Shown: positions 55,796-64,000 of the stretch, one piece after another | How positions within the stretch are numbered: position 1 is the stretch's first letter | How the letters are laid out: every line of letters starts with the position of its first letter | Position numbers and translations under genes: made by a program | Origin: Cristatella mucedo | Taxonomy: Eukaryota > Bryozoa > Phylactolaemata > Cristatellidae | DNA: 64,000 nt | Reading direction: 5' to 3' | Assembly (NCBI GenBank): GCA_009760855.2 | Contig: WPIO01000025.1 | Location: forward strand, 481,001-545,000 | The notes under the pieces: model-generated | What the model was told of the DNA's origin: nothing | What the model saw: only the letters and a program-made list of their open reading frames with translations | Databases searched by the model: none

Positions 55796-57180
55796 CTAGC
55801 GGTTTCACTATTGAATTGTGGAAGCCGAATTTCGTAGCATGGGTGATGATAGCAAAAAGGTAGGAGAATATTTCAGCCAGTTTTATTTTGTTGCTCTTTC
55901 AACTAGTATTTGATAAGTGCAAGGCTCTCGTAATTTCTTTAACGTAGAATAGAAACGAGAACAGAACTGATTATAAGATGCGACCTGCTACCTTGGGTCT
56001 GAATACAAGTTATACGTTGGTCAGCTTGCTGTTGGAGGAGCTCACCACAAGAGATTCGAAATACCGCTTTGATTGATCTGCAGCTGCCTTTAGATGAACG
56101 GATCAATGAGCGAAAATCCACCATATCACAAGTGTTTACCGACCATCGGGCTGCACCCTTTACCAGAATAGAGAAATACCAGCTAAATATTAGGTTCAAG
56201 TAAAAATGCATCCCCTAAACTAACCTGCCGCTTCAGTAACGAATATTAAGAACAGCAAGACCAGGCTGCCTTTCAGCAGCCCAAATACAGATCACCAGCA
56301 CGCAGCTTTGTGTACTTGCACTCATTAAAATGATTCTGGGGCATGACTGTACTCTAGAATTCGCGAAAATGTTAGCACAACATGCAAATCTTTCTTAGTC
56401 TTGTGTTGTCCATCACTTTAAAGTTAAGGTCGACGGATGAAGCAAAGTCATTTACATAGCAACTGAAGAGCCTTGGCGGCTGTCACCCCCATTGCAGTGG
56501 ACCGTGAAGGATTGACTGCTGAAGAACCCAATCACGACCTGGGTCATTAGGGGAAGAATCATTGGACAATGACCCAGAAGCAATTTAGAGGTCTCCTTGG
56601 CCCTCGTAAGTAAGACTCTATCGAGATAGTTTATTAAATAGTGGGGTTAAAAGTATAGAATTTCAAAGAGTGTTCGACTTTTCGCATCTATTATCACAGG
56701 GATTCGTTCTCAAGGATAATCTAACAGGTTGTAGAGGGCAAGCCCTAACTCACAATACCATACCCATTATATTTATTCTCGAGTTCAACTCACACTGGGA
56801 TACTTATCTATTTGGTGCGATTCATAGACTACTTGTTATTTACCTGAGTTGTGCTTTTTCGCACAGTGAGGTTGAAAAATCCATGCAGGTAAGAGAGAGC
56901 ATCGGTAGTACTAAATGATTGCTGGCCACATCAGCACACAAACCAAAGCTAACAAACAAAAAAGACCCAATGAATCCTCTCAATTTGTGTGTTGATTATA
57001 AGGTATGCATGCAAGCATCAGAGGAAGTTATTATGCTTTGGTCCCATCGTACTCGACTTAACTAACTGTGCCGGTTCAGAACGGTTCGCGAACAACTGAG
57101 ATATGAATCCAGGGAAGATGCTCGACGATGGGTTCACTTAGTTTTGTTAGCTTTCTAGAAGTTTGTGTCAATTCTTTTAG
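55796..57180. other. copy 2, end of intron 5
   Basis: Aligns with 11030-12922 of copy 1, including the SINE relic and a remnant of the hairpin region near 56262. No gene seen. Confidence 0.5.
56448..56575 (-). mobile_element. degenerate SINE, copy 2 counterpart
   Basis: Same body (gaagagccttggcggctgtc) as 12175-12305 at the aligned intron 5 position. Confidence 0.6.
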
Positions 57181-57361
57181 GATGCTGTTTGAAGATTTCT
57201 GCCATTACTTCGGAAATTTGACCGTGTGCAGGTTTATAAACACATCTTGGCTGTCTGTCGGTAAGACTTACAGGAAAAGTAGCTTTCACGATGAATGGAA
57301 AACACTTTCAAGAGCTGGAGGAAGCACGGATAATGAGGGAAGCTTCCTGAAAAATCCTCAG
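57181..57361 (+). pseudogene. calpain copy 2, exon 6 (open)
   Basis: Exactly 181 bp as in copy 1, with acceptor ttttag|G and donor CAG|gtaaga. It reads MLFEDFCHYFGNLTVCRF and ends SFLKNPQ, with no stop or frameshift. Confidence 0.88.
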
Positions 57362-58856
57362 GTAAGAATAAAGTATTTCTGTCGTACAATTTTTGTACGT
57401 TTCTTAGTTCTCTCAGATGTTCTAGAGATGTTCTAGAGATTAGCACCTTTATCTAAAGCTTAAACTCGGGTTAGTTGCCTCAGACATTTGATGGTCCACA
57501 CGGTTCTCCCGAATGATCAACATAGCATTCTATAAATACAGACAAATCTTTGAGGTAAAGTTTTAGTTAGATGAATCGTTCTCCGAATGTTTGTATTTAC
57601 CATGTTTCTCGGATATTAAGACCGGTATGGATCTGAAATACATAAATTCTATCATAGAGTTGCAGGCACCTGCCCAAGCAAAGCTGACGAAATAATTGTG
57701 ATATTGAAGACATGGTGCATTGCATTAAGTGCTTGCATGACTTCACTGCTGTTTTCCGGTCAATGTAAGGCTAGTGTTCTTTTCTACTAGGGAAAACCAT
57801 TTGACACCAACTTCGGTGCATTATTAAGCAAATGACGTTTTAAAGCATAAAACCTCGGTATACTGTCTGCTAAACATGCTCAATCCTAGCCAGGGCTTGC
57901 GAAATGACAGAGTATTGCTACGTCATGAATTTTCCTGACTCGAGTGCTCGTATAGCGGTTAGCAGCACCAAAGAGTGCCCAGATTCAGTCATCACTCCAG
58001 CATGCTAAATTAGTCAGAGTAGTTAATCGCACACTGATAAGTGGTAAGCCAATGCTTTCTCTACTCAAGGACGCATACAGCCTCCTTTATATTGAAGCTG
58101 GGGTTGGGCCCCTCATGTAACTCCGAGATTGAAGTGAACCTTGCCAAATTGCAACAGACATTGCCCTTTTGATTCATCGCTCCACATCTGCTGACCCATC
58201 GATCTCAAGATGCTTCATTAAACTTAGGACACATTAAATTTCCAGCATTTGAAGCGACATCAATTAAAGGTGAGTAAATATAACACAGGCATAATGATAA
58301 AAAGAGAAAAAATTATGCATTGATAAAGTATTTTTAACATATAAATTACGTGTTAAGGGGAACTGTACATATGCTTCAAAGTAATCATTTTAACTTTAAC
58401 TTTAACTTTAACATTTTAACTGTTTGTAATAGTGCACAATTTCAGCACGTGTAAGGACACAGACTGCAATGCACGTGGAAGAAGCAAATGCTATGAGTAA
58501 CTAGTTGGCTCTCGGGTTTCTTTTTAAATGCCCTCAACTTAAAGAATAGCTTGATATTAGTTCCTAGCAAGCTCCAGGAATTGGGAGCATAGAGATTACA
58601 AACGCCGGTTTCAGAACGACTTTTGCTTAAAGACACTGCTGAAGACTACATTCAGACGAGTCGACGGTGCAAAGTGATATCTTGGGACTAAGATTTCCAG
58701 ATAAGCTGGCCAGTATTAAGAGAGTGAATGGACCTAAGCGTGAGTAGCAGGATACTTAAAAATCGAGATGCTCGACGAGGAGTCAACACAGGTTAGCCAG
58801 AAGTTTTAGTATGTGACAGATGCAGAGTTAACCACAGCTGCATCGGGAAGGGGGCA
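57362..58856. other. copy 2, first part of intron 6
   Basis: Aligns with 13104-14545 of copy 1. A short ttaactttaac repeat lies at 58388-58425, and an old LINE relic at 58500-58856. Confidence 0.5.
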
Positions 58857-59700
58857 AGGGTTTAGGCGTGTGCCTAGAATAGAAAGCCTTGCTCTTCTAA
58901 TATGTGGTGCTGATGTGCGACCATCATCACACGCTCGGAATTTAGATGTCGTCTTTGACAGCTGCCTAAACTTTCCTCGGCTAGCCATCACGTTCGATCC
59001 CTATATAGGATTATGAGGTGTTTTTCATGGTGGCTTGCAAAAAAATTAACTAGCTCCTTAGCTCTGTTTCGGCTAGATTATTGTAATTCTCTTTTTGCTG
59101 GCCTAACAAAAAAGCCACTAGGCAACTGCGGATGCATTTAAATACGGCTGCAAGGCTAGTTTGCTAATCACAGAGGTTTGACAGCATTTCACATTTGCTA
59201 AAAGAGCTAGGACAGCTGCCGGTTGATCAAAGTGTACAGAACAAAGTCTTACGCTCACCCACACGCTCGCCAGGGCTTGGCTTCTCCCAACCGAGCTGAA
59301 CTGCTTCACCAGTTTCAGCCTCCTCGGGCCTTCAAGTCCCTTAGAGACAATAAATGAGCTGTTCCATTTCTTCGCTTAAAGACCGTTAACGGCAGAAGGT
59401 TAGACTATAAAGATCCTAGACTGGAACTCACTTTCACGATTCTTTCTCAACGACAGCTGCTCTAATGCTGCCGAATATGGCACATCATTTTGGGCCGTGC
59501 TGAGCTGCCACTACCATGCTACTCACTGGCTGAAATATTCTCCTGACTCTGCCATGCTTCCCTTACCACTTTCTCTTTGCTGCGAGAGATGAGGTCTGTT
59601 GCCTACCGAAAGCCGCTTAGGCTATCAGCACACCATAAAAAACTCTCCAGCGTAACACCTACATAGTCTTTATGGCTTTGTGTAGTTACAGAGGGAGATA
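58857..59700 (+). mobile_element. LINE family 2, 844-bp 5'-truncated insertion, copy 2 only
   Basis: Broken + frames show SLALLICGADVRPSSHARNL and a RLDYCNSLFAGL-like stretch near 59070. The family 2 end (LSCHYHATHWLKYSPDSAML; ESRLGYQHTIKNS) follows, and the last bases are gtgtagttacagagggagat. Copy 1 continues directly from gggaaggg to the next aligned base at about 14545. Confidence 0.82.
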
Positions 59701-60164
59701 CATACATACATAGGGCTTGATCCGGGCTGAGGATTTGTCTTGGAATATATGTCTATTACCTGCTCACCATCACCCAGAAAGCCTGGCAGCCACCCCGATT
59801 CAGCCAGTGGCTTACCTTGAGGCAGCACCAGGGACCAGATTCATGTAGTTTCTCTAGATTTCTTAGATGGGGCTAGAAATGCTGCTGGGCCTCTTTTGTG
59901 TTGATATTAGGGGTTGGTTCTGAGAGGGTGCACACAGTTTTTTAAGGGCAGCGATCACGTTTTAGAAAGCTCTGAAGATGTGTTCCATGTAGCCCATTTT
60001 CTGCACGCAGCGTCAAGCCACAAAATGGACATATATTATAGAAGCTCCTTTGGGTTCTGATTAGAGTTAGAGAATAAAAAAGTTCTAGTAAGTTGAAGAG
60101 CCTCTGCACGTATGTTTTGAAAAGTTAGCCTGGACTTATCGGCGATGTAAGAATCGTGGTTATG

Positions 60165-60795
60165 TCCTTTATAATAATAATAAAAATAATAATAGTAATT
60201 TTGCACTTGATAAAGCACCCTCAGAGAACTTAATCTCTTTCTAGGCGCTTTACATTTGCTGCAAAGTGATATGCAATTGAATAGTAAGTAAAATAATGCT
60301 TACAAAACAAACAAAATAAATAATATGGTTAGGGGTGACACGCACAGGGTCAGCATGCAAATGTGGTAGTGGCAGCATGCACAGTGTCAGCACGCATAAG
60401 CACATCAAGGACGAATCACAGGGACCCACTAAATGCTGTCCTAAATAGGTGTGTTTTTTCAAGTTCTTTTTAAATGTGGTCAGGTCAGGGGATAATCTGA
60501 CACAGGTCGGGCAGGAGTTCCAGGCTTTGGGAGCATACGAACTAAATGCACGGTCTCCAAAGGATTTGAGGTTTGTACGAGGTATTTCCAGACTGTTGGA
60601 TTCCGAAAAGCGGGTGGTACAATGCTTGGCCTGATGGGGTAGTATATCTACAAGATATGCTGGAGCCATAGAATGAAGAGACCTAAAAGTGAGCGACATA
60701 ACCTTGAAGTCAATCCGTTGCCTCACTGGTAGCCAGTGCAGGTCGGCGACAAGTGGAGTAATGTGGCAACTGCGACGCTCACGACAGACAAGCCT
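60165..60795 (-). mobile_element. LINE family 1, 5'-truncated insertion, copy 2 only
   Basis: The 158-codon - frame at 60250-60726 reads RQRIDFKVMSLTFRSLHSMA, then LEIPRTNLKSFGDRAFSSYA and FKKNLKKHTYLGQ, a nearly undamaged ORF2 C-terminus. The AAT-rich tail is at 60165-60200. Copy 1 has the empty site near 15905. The good frame suggests it is among the younger copies. Confidence 0.9.
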
Positions 60796-62340
<1,545 letters not shown>

Positions 62341-62689
62341 CTCAAATTCTATGCCTTGTGTGTAGTGTAGAAGAGAAACAGAAACATTATCCACAAATGC
62401 ATGGTCCTGTGGGGTAGGGCATTTTCTTGTTTGTACCATATGCACTAGGGCGCACTATCATCGAATCGTGCCTACAAGTACAGGCAGCTGGCAAGCATTT
62501 TTGCAGGTTCCATTCTCGAGGGCAGAATCTGCGTGAGTTCTCATATCGTAAATCAGCTCTTCAGTGTGCCTTGCTGAGCACACAGTTTGCCACCCAAGTC
62601 TGTTTTTTCAGTGCACAGGTTACTGTTCTGCCAGTTTTAAAAGACTCTTTGGTGTGGGGTTTTAGGGTTTAGTGTTGATGGCCTCTGGG

Positions 62690-62990
62690 CGAGCCCAGGT
62701 GCATGGTGCGTCACAACCTAGGTCATTGGCTCGAGTCCGGTCGTCTGCAGTTCCTTATTGCCTCTGTAAGGAAGTTATGGAAGGTGCTTAGTCTTAGAGA
62801 CCCGTGTTGTGGGTTCGAGTTCTGTATTGGTCAATACTTTCTTGACAACTGCAAACGGTAGTTATGACCACGAAGGCTCTTCTGCCACTGTATACATGAA
62901 GCTGTCACATCAAGTTATCTTACTTTCATTTTTATTTTGTTTATAGACATTAAGGCTGTTCTGCCACTACGTAAATAAAGATGTTTAATC
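62690..62990 (+). mobile_element. two SINE-like relics in tandem, copy 2 only
   Basis: Two tRNA-like heads with B boxes, GGCTCGAGTCC at about 62728 and GGGTTCGAGTTC at about 62811. The second is followed by the SINE body (acggtagttatgaccacgaa, ggctcttctgccactgtata). Copy 1 lacks this stretch between the aligned points 17395 and 63410. Confidence 0.65.
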
Positions 62991-62999
62991 AGCCAGCCT

Positions 63000-64000
63000 A
63001 AAACCTATCTATTTTGTCTACTTAAATTAGAGGCAAAGCTAAGCAAAAGCCTAAACGCGAGTAGCAGAACCGAGATGGTGGCAGTTTACTTGACGGGAAG
63101 CTACTGCCTCATGTGATGTTTTATCGTCCAGCAAACATTATTTATCTTAGTATATCTAATTTCTAAATTGCAGCAGCTTGATCCTTTTAAGCAGAACTCG
63201 AAAACTGATGCTATAAATAGCATTTAAGGATCCCAGTGATACATTTTTCAACAGTCTCAGCTATCATACCTCGATTCTCTCCAAACTCGCAAGATTTTGT
63301 TCCACCCCTTGCGATAGGCAAGGACTTCCTAACAAGTGAAAGAGCAGTACTTATTCTAAACCATCGCTAGAAAAAGGCATCGACTTAACTCCAGCCATGC
63401 ATGCTTGAGCATAAATTGTATTCACCACATCAAATGTGTGATCGGTCGTTCAAAGCACAAGTTAGCCACTGAGTTCGGTGCAATTAATATTCAGACATTA
63501 ATCTAGATTTCCAATCTTGACTACAAAACTCATGCTTTTGCAATTATCTGACGTTGCATCTATTCCATGTTCTGTGAATTCCAAGAAAAGAGAAAAATGG
63601 AAGGTCTTTGGCATCTTTAGGAGATAGTATTTATCGGTAAGATCTCTCGGGTTTCTGCAAGTACTATTTCCAAATTTACCTAGAGACTTGCAGGCAACCT
63701 CTTTAGGTGCTGGAGGTTCAGTCACAATATTTAGCATGAGCTCCACTGTAATGCTAGCGCTCTCATATGGGAATGCGATTTGCATCAACACATTCTTCTT
63801 TCTTTCGCATTAAATACTAATATAACCTTAATTCCAGTAACCTACGTCGCACTTTAATGGCTTAGACACGCAGGTTTTTATGTGTCATGCAGTGCTAGAG
63901 GGTGCGATTGTTTTATAGATTCTGTTGCATGGGCTTGGCTGAGTTATGCGACGAATTTGGCACCAGAACAAGGCAAACACAATTTGTGGAGCTCATTTTC
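63000..64000. other. copy 2, intron 6 to the window end
   Basis: From about 63410 it aligns with 17390-17900 of copy 1. A 97-codon - frame at 63498-63791 is unrecognised and overlaps aligned intron. No gene is called. Confidence 0.45.

Larger units (their letters stand above)
37225..57361 (+). pseudogene. CAPN5-type calpain, diverged and disrupted copy 2 (exons 1-6; 3' part beyond window)
   Basis: Homologues of copy 1 exons 1-6 occur in the same order, strand and splice phase: 37225-37393, 43667-43798, 45002-45210, 50461-~50649, 50776-51047 and 57181-57361. The aligned introns show this is a genomic duplication, not a processed copy. Four lesions are visible: a 2-bp deletion three bases after the ATG that leads to TAA at 37237-37239; the exon 3 donor changed from GT to GC; an in-frame TAA at 50618-50620; and loss of the original exon 4 donor. 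Exons 2, 5 and 6 remain open with good splice sites, and Cys, His and Asn equivalents survive. This suggests the copy was functional for some time before decay. Exons 7-11 would lie past 64000. Confidence 0.85.

Overview
This is eukaryotic, clearly metazoan, genomic DNA. Coding segments are short (about 110-275 bp) with GT-AG junctions, and they are spread through large introns full of retrotransposon debris. I cannot name the species. Moderate GC, CR1/L2-like LINEs ending in ATT repeats, tRNA-derived SINEs and hAT fossils suggest an invertebrate, but that is inference.

The only intact gene I can assemble is a calpain of the CAPN5/TRA-3 type on the + strand. It has 11 coding exons between 1896 and 23997, with splice phases that agree at every junction and a 634-residue product. 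Its Cys-His-Asn triad (C83, H254, N287) is complete, and it carries domain III and a C-terminal C2 domain instead of EF hands.

A second, diverged copy of the same locus lies in the same orientation at about 35.5-64 kb and runs off the window edge. Exons 1-6 can be recognised at 37225-37393, 43667-43798, 45002-45210, 50461-~50649, 50776-51047 and 57181-57361. It has a 2-bp deletion just after the start codon, a GT-to-GC change at the exon 3 donor, and a premature TAA plus a lost donor in exon 4, so it is most likely a pseudogene. Introns align between the copies, so each copy serves as an empty-site control for insertions in the other. Copy 1 gained SINEs and a non-autonomous hAT element. Copy 2 gained several LINE 3' ends, a long TA microsatellite and two inverted copies of an unusual invertebrate gene family.

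Layout: 1-1.15 kb, LINE debris; 1.15-24 kb, calpain copy 1; 24-30.2 kb, intergenic DNA with a tandem set of LINE fragments on the - strand; 31.0-31.9 kb, a GC-rich island of unknown function; 32.5-35.2 kb, an AT-rich decayed hAT (ZMYM1/DUF4371-type) transposase on the - strand; 35.5-64 kb, calpain copy 2. No rRNA gene, CRISPR array or bacterial-type operon was seen. The tRNA-like sequences are SINE heads.
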